A stretch of 64,000 nt of DNA, taken from IMG/VR virus record IMGVR_UViG_3300006176_000004, positions 22,567 to 86,566 of that record. The stretch is one strand, 5' to 3'. Position numbers and translations under genes: made by a program. The first letter of the stretch is position 1. Each line of letters starts with the position of its first letter. The stretch comes from a virus. Below the pieces are notes generated by a model, which saw nothing but the letters and a program-made list of their open reading frames with translations, searched no databases and was not told the DNA's origin. Shown here one piece after another: positions 52,727 through 62,265 of this stretch.

Positions 52727-53728
52727 ATGCCAGTCACCGCGTTCACGCCAAAGACGTGTCTACAGATCGCTAACGCGGCACTGGGGGAGCTTGGCTTCCC
52801 TCAGGTCGCAAGCTTGAACGGAAATACCGACCCGACTGCGATACAGGTTCTCGCGCTGCTCAATGCGGAAGGCGAGGAACTGCGGGACACTGCGGAAGAG
52901 GGCTGGTCGTGTATGCAGACCGAGTTCAACTTGGTCGTGAACACGCCGATTATCACGACTGGTACAGTTAGCCTAAATTCTCCGGTGGTTTCTGCAATCC
53001 CAACCACTGCCGGCTTGAGTGCGGGCAACTGGGCTGTGTTTGGAGCGTTCCTGCCGAGCGCTGCCCGTATCCTCAATCTCGGGGATCAGAGCGGCAACAA
53101 TCCAACGACCACTGTTACGTTGACGATGGAATCGACCGGTGCGGTAGCGGGGACGCCGCTGACATTTGCGCAGGATACCTATGCTCTGCCGGCCGATTTG
53201 AAGGCCTATGTCGATCGAACATGGTGGGACCGGACAAATCGATGGGCATTGCTTGGCCCTGATAGTCCTCAATTAGATCAATGGCACCGATCCGGCATCG
53301 TCCAAACTGGTCCGCGCCGGCATTTCCGCCAGATCGGAAACTCACTGAACAATACCTATCGGATTTGGCCCGCCCCAGCCGAGTTGGTTAACCCGATTCA
53401 GATCGTATTCGAATATCTATCAACGAATTGGGTCAATATGACCGGTTCGACCGTGAGCACGGGCACCAATTCGCTGTTCACGAACGATCTCGACACGTCG
53501 TTCCTAGACGATCGCGCTCTGATCATGGGCCTGAAATGGAGGTTCAAGAAGATCAAGGGTTATGGCGGCTGGGAAGATGATCGCAACGATTATGTCGATT
53601 TCGTTGATCGGCTGATGGCGCGAGATGGAGCCTCGCCAACGCTATCGTTCGTGAGAAGGGTGCATCCATTCCTGATCAATCCAGAATTCGCGGTCCAAGA
53701 CGGCAACTACCCCGGATTTGGAAACTAA
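52727..53728 (+). CDS. tail accessory / head-tail adaptor protein (333 aa)
   Basis: 333 residues: CLQIANAALGELGFPQVASL, AEGEELRDTAEEGWSCMQTE, TYALPADLKAYVDRTWWDRT, PAPAELVNPIQIVFEYLSTN, TSFLDDRALIMGLKWRFKKI, GGWEDDRNDYVDFVDRLMAR. The helical start (ALLNAEGEEL...W..L) and the LP-D...W...Y-x-SxW...DD-x-L-x-x-GLKWRF elements match the gp4-like tail accessory factor of P22-type phages, which links portal and tail. Confidence 0.75.
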   Translation: MPVTAFTPKTCLQIANAALGELGFPQVASLNGNTDPTAIQVLALLNAEGEELRDTAEEGWSCMQTEFNLVVNTPIITTGTVSLNSPVVSAIPTTAGLSAGNWAVFGAFLPSAARILNLGDQSGNNPTTTVTLTMESTGAVAGTPLTFAQDTYALPADLKAYVDRTWWDRTNRWALLGPDSPQLDQWHRSGIVQTGPRRHFRQIGNSLNNTYRIWPAPAELVNPIQIVFEYLSTNWVNMTGSTVSTGTNSLFTNDLDTSFLDDRALIMGLKWRFKKIKGYGGWEDDRNDYVDFVDRLMARDGASPTLSFVRRVHPFLINPEFAVQDGNYPGFGN

Positions 53729-53738
53729 GGAGAAGCAG

Positions 53739-54038
53739 ATGGGATATCTTCAAACCACGACAGGTGTCACAACTGTTGGCCCAGGCGCAACATTGTCTTT
53801 TACTACGCCAATTTGCGCACAACTTGCTTTGCAAGTTTCAGGATCAGGGTCAGGAAATGTTGTCGTTGAAGCTAGTTTGGATGGGACAAATTTTGTCCAA
53901 ATAACCATGAGCGGAGGCGGAATTCTAAGTAGTAATTCCCAGTCTATCTGTCCGATTGCCGCTATCAGATATCACGTAATGAGTATTTCAGGTACTCTCT
54001 CTATTTCAATAGCTGCTGCTCCACTAGGGTCTGAATGA
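53739..54038 (+). CDS. small structural protein (99 aa)
   Basis: Start at the ATG at 53739 with AAGGAGA upstream. 99 residues, Thr/Ser/Gly-rich: LSFTTPICAQLALQVSGSGS, GNVVVEASLDGTNFVQITMS, IRYHVMSISGTLSISIAAAP. A jelly-roll or Ig-like small beta domain (V-E-x-S-x-D-G-x-x-F...R-x-x-v-x-s-x-S-G-T) as in phage fibre or decoration proteins. Confidence 0.65.
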   Translation: MGYLQTTTGVTTVGPGATLSFTTPICAQLALQVSGSGSGNVVVEASLDGTNFVQITMSGGGILSSNSQSICPIAAIRYHVMSISGTLSISIAAAPLGSE

Positions 54039-54041
54039 TTC

Positions 54042-55688
54042 ATGCGAAAGCTTCAGGCCAGCAGACCCAAAGCGCCTTATGCGCAACAGGAAACTGAAGC
54101 AGTTCAGATTCCGGCGCCCACGTCTGGCTGGAATGCCATTGACGCTTTGGCAAATATGGACCCGAAGTATGCGCCAATCCTAATCAACTGGGTGCCGAGA
54201 ACATCATGGATAGAGCTTCGCGCTGGTTATAACGCTTGGGTACAGGGACTCGGTGCTAATAGTCCAGTCGAAACGTTGATGGCATACAAGCCAGTTAGCG
54301 GCACACAATTCTTGTTCGCGGCATGCGGCGGCAACATCTACAACGCAAGCAATCAGGCGGCTCCGGTTCAGGTTCTTAGCGGATTTGCTAGCAACCGTTG
54401 GCAATATCTCAATTTCGATGTTCCTGGCGGGTCAGATTATCTCTACATGGTCAACGGCAGCGATAATCCGCAGCTTTGGGATGGCACCGTCTGGACATCG
54501 CCGACGATCACAGGTGGACCAGCACAGACGACTTTCTTCAATATCCACTCGCATCAGAACCGGCTTTGGTTCATCCCTAATAATTCGACGACAGTTTATT
54601 ATTTGGCTGCCAGCGCGATTACTGGAGCATGTTCGCCGCTTGCTCTTGGCTCATTCATGACCGAGGGCGGCTTTGTCGTCGCCATGGGGACGTGGACCTA
54701 TAATGGTGGGACAGGCCCGCAAAATCTTGCTGTGTTTATCACCTCCCGTGGTCAGACAATTATTTATGCTGGCACTGATCCGACAAGTTCGAGCACTTGG
54801 ACACTGGTTGGCGTATTCAATCTGCCACCTCCACTTGGTATCCGATGCTTTCAACAGATTGGCTCCGATCTCGGCATCATCACGCAACAAGGCGTCTTGC
54901 CGCTGTCCCAAACCATCCAGCTTGATACCGGTGCGGTGCGAGCAAATGCGATCACGGGACGCATTCAAAATGCGATGCTCCAGGCTGCAACATCATACGG
55001 AAGCAATTTCGGCTGGCAATTGATTAGCTATCCGGCACAAGGGCTGCTGTTCCTCAATGTGCCGCAGCAAACCAACACTTCTCAGGTTCAATTCGTCCAA
55101 AACTTTCTGAACGGCGCATGGACGCAATTCCAAGGATGGAATGCGAATTGTTTCGAGATTTTCAACGATCAATTATTCTTCGGTGGAAATAATGGGGTGG
55201 TGTCGAATGCCTACCAGGGGCCGGCCGATCTAGTCTCGCCGATAGTCGCCGATATGCAGTGTGCATTCAACTATTTCGGTGCGCCTGGTCGTATCAAACG
55301 CATGACTATGATTCAGCCGATGCTTGTGACGGGTGGCACGATCGTGCCGACAATTGGCGTTGATGTCGATTTCGGTTCTGTCTCGCCAACGGCCGCCGTC
55401 AGTTCGTTCGTGGCGACTGGTGGAATTTACGATACGTCACTTTACGATGCTTCGTTCTATGCGCAGGGGCCGTTACCGCAATCAACTTGGCAATCCGTTC
55501 AGGCGGAAGGTCATGCACTCGCGGTTCGGATGAAAGTCAACGTTCTGCCGAGCGGCAGCGGCGCTGGTTCTGTATTTGATACGGGAACGTTCGACAATAT
55601 GCTTTTCGATGGTTTCCAAGGGCAACAGCCATCGATACTCCAGATAAACGCGTTTAACGCAGTTGTGGAAATGGGCAACTGGGTATGA
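54042..55688 (+). CDS. tail hub / stabilisation-like protein (548 aa)
   Basis: 548 residues: PAPTSGWNAIDALANMDPKY, APILINWVPRTSWIELRAGY, then many short beta repeats with W/Y and Gly (FLFAACGGNIYNAS, WQYLNFDVPGGSDYLYMVNG, HQNRLWFIPNN). This is a beta-propeller-like P22 gp10/tail-hub layout: PTSGWN-x-x-D-x-LA-M-x-P-YA-x-LDNW-P and repeated F-x-A-x-G-x-x-x-Y. It plugs or stabilises the portal channel. Confidence 0.75.
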   Translation: MRKLQASRPKAPYAQQETEAVQIPAPTSGWNAIDALANMDPKYAPILINWVPRTSWIELRAGYNAWVQGLGANSPVETLMAYKPVSGTQFLFAACGGNIYNASNQAAPVQVLSGFASNRWQYLNFDVPGGSDYLYMVNGSDNPQLWDGTVWTSPTITGGPAQTTFFNIHSHQNRLWFIPNNSTTVYYLAASAITGACSPLALGSFMTEGGFVVAMGTWTYNGGTGPQNLAVFITSRGQTIIYAGTDPTSSSTWTLVGVFNLPPPLGIRCFQQIGSDLGIITQQGVLPLSQTIQLDTGAVRANAITGRIQNAMLQAATSYGSNFGWQLISYPAQGLLFLNVPQQTNTSQVQFVQNFLNGAWTQFQGWNANCFEIFNDQLFFGGNNGVVSNAYQGPADLVSPIVADMQCAFNYFGAPGRIKRMTMIQPMLVTGGTIVPTIGVDVDFGSVSPTAAVSSFVATGGIYDTSLYDASFYAQGPLPQSTWQSVQAEGHALAVRMKVNVLPSGSGAGSVFDTGTFDNMLFDGFQGQQPSILQINAFNAVVEMGNWV

Positions 55689-56164
55689 TCCCGAACCCAA
55701 TCAAAACAGAACGACAGACCGGCCTCTGCCTGCCGCATGGGCTGTTGTTCGGCCATGATATGCCTGTGGCGCATTGGGCATGGAATGCGTTTTGCCTGAC
55801 TCCTACGCATATAAACGCCGCAGTTGGTGTCGTGCGGGATAATCGCATTGTTGGGGCGGTCCTCTTCCAAGGATATTCCACCCACAATATCGAATTGAGC
55901 TATTACGGGCCGATGACGCTTTCGGCTGGCATATTTAAAATGCTGGCTAAGTTCACCCTTGAAAGATTTAAGGTCGATCGATTAACGGTCCGAACAAATC
56001 GCAAAAATATTAAACTGATAAGGTCTTTTCGCGGATTAGGTTTTAAGTTTGAGGGAGTCCAGCATCGTTTTTATGGGCCGTTTGGAGACGCTGCGGTTTT
56101 TGTGCTATTCAGGCAAGACCTTGAGCGGATTAGCGGTCTGGACAGGCAGGAGACGGCGCTATGA
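55685..56164 (+). CDS. GNAT-like acetyltransferase fold protein (159 aa)
   Basis: 159 residues: MPVAHWAWNAFCLTPTHINA, AVGVVRDNRIVGAVLFQGYS, NIELSYYGPMTLSAGIFKML, VRTNRKNIKLIRSFRGLGFK, FEGVQHRFYG. The G-V-V-x-x-x-x-I-x-G-A-V-x-F strands, the N-x-x-x-x-x-x-x-x-G-L-G-F-x-x-E-G acetyl-CoA end and the length suit a GNAT enzyme. Phage tail modules commonly carry such a gene, and its substrate is unknown. ATGA overlaps bind it to its neighbours. Confidence 0.75.
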   Translation: MIPNPIKTERQTGLCLPHGLLFGHDMPVAHWAWNAFCLTPTHINAAVGVVRDNRIVGAVLFQGYSTHNIELSYYGPMTLSAGIFKMLAKFTLERFKVDRLTVRTNRKNIKLIRSFRGLGFKFEGVQHRFYGPFGDAAVFVLFRQDLERISGLDRQETAL

Positions 56165-57219
56165 GTTTCGATTCCCCATCCGTGCCGGCTGTTCCTAGCC
56201 CGCAGATCACGGCCGATCAACAGCAGCAACTCAATCTCCAGACGACGGAGCAGAATCAGGCTGCATCCAATGTCAATCAGGTCACGCCGACTGGATCATT
56301 GACCTATGCGCAAACTGGTGTGGGTCCTAACGGGATTCCGACCTATACGGCAACACAAACGCTTTCGCCGCAAGAGCAAGCGTTGCTGACCACGATGCAA
56401 GGTACTCAGCAGACCGCTGGTACACAGGCCGGAAATCTGTTGACCAACGCCAACTATGGTGCTCCGGGTTCGAATCCAGCAACGACGATTGGCAATTCGA
56501 CCTCGGGTGAGACACAGGCGCTCTTGGGACAGGAGACCTCGTATCTCAATCCGCAATTCACGCAACAGACGAACCAACTCGATACGCAGTTGCGCAGTCA
56601 GGGTATCTTTCCTGGATCGCCTGCCTATACGCAGCAGATGCAGAATTTGCAGCTTAACCAAAATCAGGCAATTACCGGATTTCTGGCGACTGCGGAGCCG
56701 GCTGCCTATCAGCAGGCAACCCAAAGCTATGAATTACCGCTCACGATGGCGGAAAGCGAAATGGGCGTAGCGCAGCCTTCTGGCATCGGCACCACGAGTA
56801 CACCACAGGCCACCGGATCGCCAGCAAATCTTGAGGGTGACGTGGCGTCTGCGAATAGTGCAAATATGGCGGCCTATAATGCACAATTGCAGCAGCAAAA
56901 CGCGATGATGAGCGGATTATTTGGGCTCGGTGCGGCCTCAATCAGTGGCGGCGCAGGTGGATTCGGAAATTCATTGCTCGGAAGCATGGTTTCAGGCTCG
57001 GACCGTCGAATAAAGAAAAATATCGAGCAGGTTGGAACGCTGTTCGATGGCACACCGATTTATCGTTTCCAATACATTGATGGACCTCCCGCTTATCAGC
57101 TTGGCGTCATGGCACAGGACATCGAACAATTCGAGCCGAATGCTGTGCATGAAATAGACGGCATCAAATATGTCGATTATCTAATGGCTACAGAGAGGGC
57201 CGCGAAACATGCCATATGA
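56161..57219 (+). CDS. virion protein with S74-like intramolecular chaperone end
   Basis: 352 residues. A Gln/Ala/Thr-rich start (QITADQQQQLNLQTTEQNQA; LGQETSYLNPQFTQQTNQLD) is typical of ejection or tail-needle-like proteins. The last 85 residues, SDRRIKKNIEQVGTLFDGTP, IYRFQYIDGPPAYQLGVMAQ, DIEQFEPNAVHEIDG, match the peptidase S74 (intramolecular chaperone) domain: a catalytic Ser at SDxR, KxxI, Y-x-F-x-Y, G-x-MAQ-x-x. It self-cleaves after trimer assembly in fibres. Confidence 0.75.
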   Translation: MSFDSPSVPAVPSPQITADQQQQLNLQTTEQNQAASNVNQVTPTGSLTYAQTGVGPNGIPTYTATQTLSPQEQALLTTMQGTQQTAGTQAGNLLTNANYGAPGSNPATTIGNSTSGETQALLGQETSYLNPQFTQQTNQLDTQLRSQGIFPGSPAYTQQMQNLQLNQNQAITGFLATAEPAAYQQATQSYELPLTMAESEMGVAQPSGIGTTSTPQATGSPANLEGDVASANSANMAAYNAQLQQQNAMMSGLFGLGAASISGGAGGFGNSLLGSMVSGSDRRIKKNIEQVGTLFDGTPIYRFQYIDGPPAYQLGVMAQDIEQFEPNAVHEIDGIKYVDYLMATERAAKHAI

Positions 57220-57562
57220 TCCAAACTCAGGTGGCTGGTCGATGGGGCCTCTTGGCGGTTCGTCGCAGCCGACCATGGCACCAGCCGCGCCGGGCCAATT
57301 GACACCGGCCCAAGTCGCGCAAATTCAGGCTACTACTGGAGCGATGGGACAACCCACGACTTTAGCCTCGCCGCAACAGCAAACGATGCTCGGTGGATTA
57401 TTCGGCTCACAGAACAATATGGGTCAGAATCTTGGTAGCATGGGTAACACTTTATGGGGCAGCACCCCGGCCTATGGTGGCGGAAACATGTTGAGTGGCG
57501 ATGCGTTCGGCGGAAGTGCCGCTGCTCCGCTTGCTGGTCTTACGTCGGCTGATTACGGATGA
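57209..57562 (+). CDS. Gly/Gln-rich virion-module protein (117 aa)
   Basis: 117 residues of low complexity (Gly, Gln, Thr, Pro, Ala): GPLGGSSQPTMAPAAPGQLT, PAQVAQIQATTGAMGQPTTL, LGSMGNTLWGSTPAYGGGNM. It overlaps the previous gene by 11 nt. Probably an intrinsically disordered internal virion protein. Confidence 0.6.
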   Translation: MPYDPNSGGWSMGPLGGSSQPTMAPAAPGQLTPAQVAQIQATTGAMGQPTTLASPQQQTMLGGLFGSQNNMGQNLGSMGNTLWGSTPAYGGGNMLSGDAFGGSAAAPLAGLTSADYG

Positions 57563-57568
57563 TGAAAA

Positions 57569-60472
57569 ATGGCGCTTAATCCAGCGACGACAACTGGAAC
57601 TGGCGGATGGGGTTTGGCCCCGGTCGGCACAGCATCGCAATCGACGATGCCGCTTGCGCCAACTCAACAGTCAATATTGACGCCGGAACAGATCGCGCAG
57701 TTGCGTCAGCAATCTGTGGCGATGCAGACACCGCCGACGCAAAACATTCAGAGTTGGACGCAGGGTGTTGCCGAGCTTGTCCGGGCCATGCAGGGCAATC
57801 GCGAGGCTGATTTCGCACGGCAACAGGAACTGCAGGGTCGCCAGCAAGGCGCAGATGCGATCGGCAAGATTTATGCGCCATACCTATCCCAGGGCGGAAG
57901 TTCCCCTTCTGCTGCTGGAGCGGCGCCGGCTGGAACACTGGGGAGTGGCCCGGCCGGCGCTACTGCTTCGGCGGATAGTCCTACGCCGAGCGATGCGAAC
58001 ACGCCAGCGGCACTAGCGGCGACCGCAGATGCATCGGCTCCTCGCGGTATCCGGAATAACAATCCGCTGAATATTGAGGATGGCCAATTTGCACGCGGTC
58101 AACCCGGATATGCTGGTTCGGATGGACGATTTGCGAAGTTTGAGACACCGGAACATGGCGTTTCGGCGGCGGATAAACTGCTGAACAGTTATCAAGCAAA
58201 TCAGGGCCTAAATACGATCAATGGGATTGTCGGTCGGTGGGCTCCCTCAACTGATGGCAACAATACCAAGGCCTATGCGGCACATGTCGCGGCTCAGATG
58301 GGGATCGGCCCCAACGACCCGATTCCGCCAGCAATGCGTCCGCAACTGATTGCGGCAATGGCTGCGCATGAAAATGGCATACCGTTGCCTCCTGCAGCCA
58401 CGAAGGTACCGCAGGCGGCTCCGACTGGCCTTTTGGCGCCTATCCAGCCTCCCGCAACGCCTCCAGCGGCTGTGCCTCCTACCGCCGCTGCGCCAAGTCC
58501 GGCACCGACACAACTTGCCTATGCTGGAACTGGTCCAATTCCTCCCGGTATGGTCCCGAATCCTGTCACGCAAGCCTCGCAAGGCCCCGGAACACCTCCT
58601 GGTGTGGCCCCGATGGTCAATGCCATCGCTGGGCGACCCATGCCGCCTGCCGCACCGACAACTCCCCAGCCAATTGCGCCTTCCGCTGCTCCGATCGCTC
58701 CACCGGATTTTGTGAGACAGGCCGCCGCGATGGAAGCGGCTAAAGCATCCGCCCCACAGGCACCGTTACCGTCTCCCGGTGCAGCCATTCCGCCAGCGGA
58801 CTTTGCGGCGCAAGTGGCGGCTATGGAGGCTGCTAAAGGTGCTCCGAATCAGCCTCCCATACCTGCATCAGGTGCGCCACCGATTGCGCCGGCTGATTTT
58901 GCCAAAATGGCAGCGACGATGGAAGCGATGAAGGCTGGAGCGCCAGCCTCCCCTCCAAGTGGATCGGCTGCGGTTGTGCCCCCGACGCAAACGGCCGCTA
59001 TTCCGCCAGCTCCGCCGATTGCGGCAGGAACGCCTCCCGCTGCACCACTACCGCCCGCGTTCCTACCTACTGGATCAGCAATTCCGGGTGCCGTAGGTCC
59101 GACCTCGGTCAATGGTGCTCCGCTAGCCATTCCGCCACCATTTGGGGCAACATCGGTAAACGGCGCTCCGCTACCGCAGCGCGGAACCCCTCCGACCAAT
59201 CCAGCGCTGGTTTCGTTCATTGCCGGACAAAATCTTCCGCCGAATGCCGCGCCAACGGCTGGCACCGGTTCGCCAATTCCTGGTGCCCCTCCCCAAGTGG
59301 CTCAGAATGGACCGCCAGCCGGCGCCGCTCCTAGCCCCGCTGGTGGCCCTGCGGGATTGCCTTCTCCGCTTACTTCTCCGACTGGACAGGTGACACAGGC
59401 CCAACTGACCCAAGTTCTCGCGAATCCGTGGGTTTCGGAAAGCGCCAAGGCGTCCATGTTGCAGATGATTCAGCAACGTGGACAGCCGCAGTCTATGCCG
59501 GTTGAGGGCGGAACACTCATGTTCAATGCTGCCGGGCAGAAGGTCTTCATTCCGGAACCGAAGATGGGAACGGTAAAAATTGGTGGTGCGGAGATTCCGA
59601 CTGTCAGCCATTTCGATCCGGCTTCGGGACGATGGAATACACAAACTCTCGCACCAGGTGGTGGCGTGCAGACCGGGGCACCATCATCGGACGGCGGCGG
59701 TCCGATGCCTCATCCGGCTCAGGCTCAAGGTGGAATAGCCCAACCTGATCTTTCGTCTATCGGAGGCATTCAGGCCGCAGAGGTAGCGCAAGCTGGTGCC
59801 AAGAAACAGGCTGAGGAACAGGGCACCACAACCGCCAAAACATTCAATACGATTTACACGGGTGTTACCGGAGACGCCTTTAACGCTGCACGTCAAGCTC
59901 CGATCGTCGATGTTTTACAAAGAATCGCTCCAGCCGCACTAACCGGAGCGGGTTCAGATGCAATGCTTGCGTTGAATCGCGTCGCGTCTCAGTTAGGCAT
60001 TAATCCTGAGGGAGCCGCACCGCGCGAACTTTTCAACCAACTATCTGCTAAGGTTTTGGCCGATCAATTCGCCAATATTCGCAATATGAGTACGGAGGAA
60101 GGGTCTCCAGGGGGCCGCATTTTCAAATCGATGCTGGATTTGGAAGAAAAGGCAAATATCACTCCTGATGATAGCCTTGCAGGCGTTCAGGCCAAATTGG
60201 CTTTCATTAAAAATTCAGGCGATATGTTGCAGCGTTGGGGCAACATGGCAGATGACTACGTGAAAGAGCATGGTGCACTTGATCCAGGATTTATGAAAGC
60301 TTTACGTAGCGATATAGCTTCTCAGAAATTCGACAATATCATGCCTGAGGCGGATGCTAGTTCTCCGACCGGAATGAAGACTGCGCCTACCGCGCCAGTA
60401 TCCAAAGTGATCAACGGCAAGACCTACTATCAAATCAACGGCAAAGTTTACGATAATCCCGAGGGAAAGTAG
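57569..60472 (+). CDS. internal virion protein with lysozyme-like domain (967 aa)
   Basis: 967 residues. Residues about 155-270, RGIRNNNPLNIEDGQFARGQ, PGYAGSDGRFAKFETPEHGV, SAADKLLNSYQANQGLNTIN, GIVGRWAPSTDGNNTKAYAA, match the virion-associated lytic transglycosylase/structural lysozyme domain (RG-RNNNPGN...DGRFA-F-TPE-G). A long Ala/Pro-rich part follows with three repeats, P-P-x-DFxxxxAxMEAxKA. The helical end may form the ejection channel. The lysozyme domain would open peptidoglycan during DNA entry. Confidence 0.78.
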   Translation: MALNPATTTGTGGWGLAPVGTASQSTMPLAPTQQSILTPEQIAQLRQQSVAMQTPPTQNIQSWTQGVAELVRAMQGNREADFARQQELQGRQQGADAIGKIYAPYLSQGGSSPSAAGAAPAGTLGSGPAGATASADSPTPSDANTPAALAATADASAPRGIRNNNPLNIEDGQFARGQPGYAGSDGRFAKFETPEHGVSAADKLLNSYQANQGLNTINGIVGRWAPSTDGNNTKAYAAHVAAQMGIGPNDPIPPAMRPQLIAAMAAHENGIPLPPAATKVPQAAPTGLLAPIQPPATPPAAVPPTAAAPSPAPTQLAYAGTGPIPPGMVPNPVTQASQGPGTPPGVAPMVNAIAGRPMPPAAPTTPQPIAPSAAPIAPPDFVRQAAAMEAAKASAPQAPLPSPGAAIPPADFAAQVAAMEAAKGAPNQPPIPASGAPPIAPADFAKMAATMEAMKAGAPASPPSGSAAVVPPTQTAAIPPAPPIAAGTPPAAPLPPAFLPTGSAIPGAVGPTSVNGAPLAIPPPFGATSVNGAPLPQRGTPPTNPALVSFIAGQNLPPNAAPTAGTGSPIPGAPPQVAQNGPPAGAAPSPAGGPAGLPSPLTSPTGQVTQAQLTQVLANPWVSESAKASMLQMIQQRGQPQSMPVEGGTLMFNAAGQKVFIPEPKMGTVKIGGAEIPTVSHFDPASGRWNTQTLAPGGGVQTGAPSSDGGGPMPHPAQAQGGIAQPDLSSIGGIQAAEVAQAGAKKQAEEQGTTTAKTFNTIYTGVTGDAFNAARQAPIVDVLQRIAPAALTGAGSDAMLALNRVASQLGINPEGAAPRELFNQLSAKVLADQFANIRNMSTEEGSPGGRIFKSMLDLEEKANITPDDSLAGVQAKLAFIKNSGDMLQRWGNMADDYVKEHGALDPGFMKALRSDIASQKFDNIMPEADASSPTGMKTAPTAPVSKVINGKTYYQINGKVYDNPEGK

Positions 60473-62263
60473 TTGGCCGAAATTACGGACCCAGATGTTC
60501 TGAAGCAATTTGAGGTGCAGCCTGCCGCAGCGCCTAGTGGGCTCGTGACCGATCCGGAGATTCTGAAGCATTTTGATACTGGGGAATCAGATAAGCCATC
60601 CGTCGCGGCCGATGTCGCAAAGAGCATTGGCTCTGGGGCGGTTAGCGGCCCCGTCATAGCCGCCGGTACCCCCGGTGACCTCTCCAATCTGCTCGCTAAG
60701 GGCAGCAAGGTTGCGGGAGATTATATCGCCGGAAAGATGGGCTTCGGGCCGAGTCCAGAGATTGCTCCACCGATTCTGCCTACTAGCGAAGGAATTAAAC
60801 AGTCCATTGGTAATGAGAATCCCGTTGGACAAGCTATAAATTATGATCCGCAGACGAATTGGGGAAAGCTTGCAAAATCTGGCGCTGAAACCGCCGCTAA
60901 TCCGTTTTCCTATCTTGGTCCTGGCGGTGTACTAGCCAAAGGCGCGACGGCTGCTGCTAGTGGAGTCGGATCGGAGGCTGCAACCGAGGCGACAGAGAAC
61001 GCTAAGCCTTGGGTGAAAGCTGTTGCGCCATTGGTTGGAGCCATCGCGGGCGGTCACGTCACGAGCCTACCGCGCGTCATCACGCCAAATGTCATCTCGA
61101 ATGAGCGGCAGGCAATGATTGATGTCCTGCAACATGAGGGTGTGCCGCTGACGGCTGGAGACCGCACCGGAAATCTCACCATGAAGGCAGCAGAATCGGA
61201 ATTGAGCCCCGGGGTAAACGAAGCTCAACGGGATGCCTTCCACCAAGCCGCCTTTAACCGTGTCGGGGAAACGATCGGCGATCGACCAATTCAAGGTGCC
61301 AACGGTGCCGTTGATACTATGATGAGGCGAGTGGGCCAGCGTTTTGATGATTTAGCATCTCGCAATGATGTAAATTCAGACCCGCAATTGCGCGCTGAAT
61401 TGGCTGATATTTACAGAACATATAATGATGTTCCAGGATTGTATCCGCAGGAAACGGTGAATAGTATCAACGGAAGTCTTGGTCGGGTCCAATCTGCATT
61501 TCAACAAGGCGGAACTCTGAGTGGTCCAGAGTATCTAACATTGCGGTCTAATCTCAGGGCCGCAGCAATGGGAGCAACTGACCCACAGAGAGCGGAAGGT
61601 CTTCACGGCGTAACAAATGCTCTTGATGATGCGATGGATCGATCCATAAACGCGCGTTCAACACGTACTATTACGACAACAAACCCCGTAACAGGGACGG
61701 TTAATCAGACAACTATACAAGTTCCTAATCCTGACGCTGGCGCATTCGCGGATGCACGACGGGATTATCGTAATGCTCTGGTGCTTCAGCGCTGGGCAGG
61801 ATCAGCCAACATGACGCCATCAACCTTGGCTCAATCGGCAAAGGCGGTTTACGGCAAGAACCAATACGTTCGCGGAATGGATGATTTCTCCGATCTGGCT
61901 GAATCTGGCCGTAACGTCATGAAGCAATTTCAGGATAGTGGAACCGCGCGACGATTACAGATCGAAGGTATTCTGAAAGCTCTCGGTGGCGTTGCTGGCT
62001 TTGGTGCTGGGGCTGCCCATGGCGGAACGGCAGGGGCTGCGGAAGGTGGCGTCGCAGGATTGCTGCTCGGAGAATTGGCTGGTCCTATGATTGCGCGTCC
62101 GGCTGCCCGTGCTGCGCTAATGAATCCGGTCACACAGGCCGCACTCGCCAACCAACTTGCTCCCTATCGGTTTGGAACGTCACCGAGTACGATAGCGCTT
62201 ATGAATGCGATTAGGGGCGGACAGACTCCGCAGATTCCTGCGCAGAACGGACAGCGGCAATGA
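60473..62263 (+). CDS. internal virion / ejection protein (596 aa)
   Basis: TTG start directly after the previous TAG. 596 residues. The start TDPDVLKQFEVQPA...TDPEILKHFDTG is a repeated D-P-x-x-L-K-x-F segment seen at the amino ends of P22-like internal proteins. Helical parts follow (MKAAESELSPGVNEAQRDAF; FHQAAFNRVGETIG), with a Gly/Ala-rich hydrophobic segment near the end (GVAGFGAGAAHGGTAGAAEG). Such large helical proteins are ejected with DNA into the host. Confidence 0.72.
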   Translation: MAEITDPDVLKQFEVQPAAAPSGLVTDPEILKHFDTGESDKPSVAADVAKSIGSGAVSGPVIAAGTPGDLSNLLAKGSKVAGDYIAGKMGFGPSPEIAPPILPTSEGIKQSIGNENPVGQAINYDPQTNWGKLAKSGAETAANPFSYLGPGGVLAKGATAAASGVGSEAATEATENAKPWVKAVAPLVGAIAGGHVTSLPRVITPNVISNERQAMIDVLQHEGVPLTAGDRTGNLTMKAAESELSPGVNEAQRDAFHQAAFNRVGETIGDRPIQGANGAVDTMMRRVGQRFDDLASRNDVNSDPQLRAELADIYRTYNDVPGLYPQETVNSINGSLGRVQSAFQQGGTLSGPEYLTLRSNLRAAAMGATDPQRAEGLHGVTNALDDAMDRSINARSTRTITTTNPVTGTVNQTTIQVPNPDAGAFADARRDYRNALVLQRWAGSANMTPSTLAQSAKAVYGKNQYVRGMDDFSDLAESGRNVMKQFQDSGTARRLQIEGILKALGGVAGFGAGAAHGGTAGAAEGGVAGLLLGELAGPMIARPAARAALMNPVTQAALANQLAPYRFGTSPSTIALMNAIRGGQTPQIPAQNGQRQ

Positions 62264-62265
62264 GA

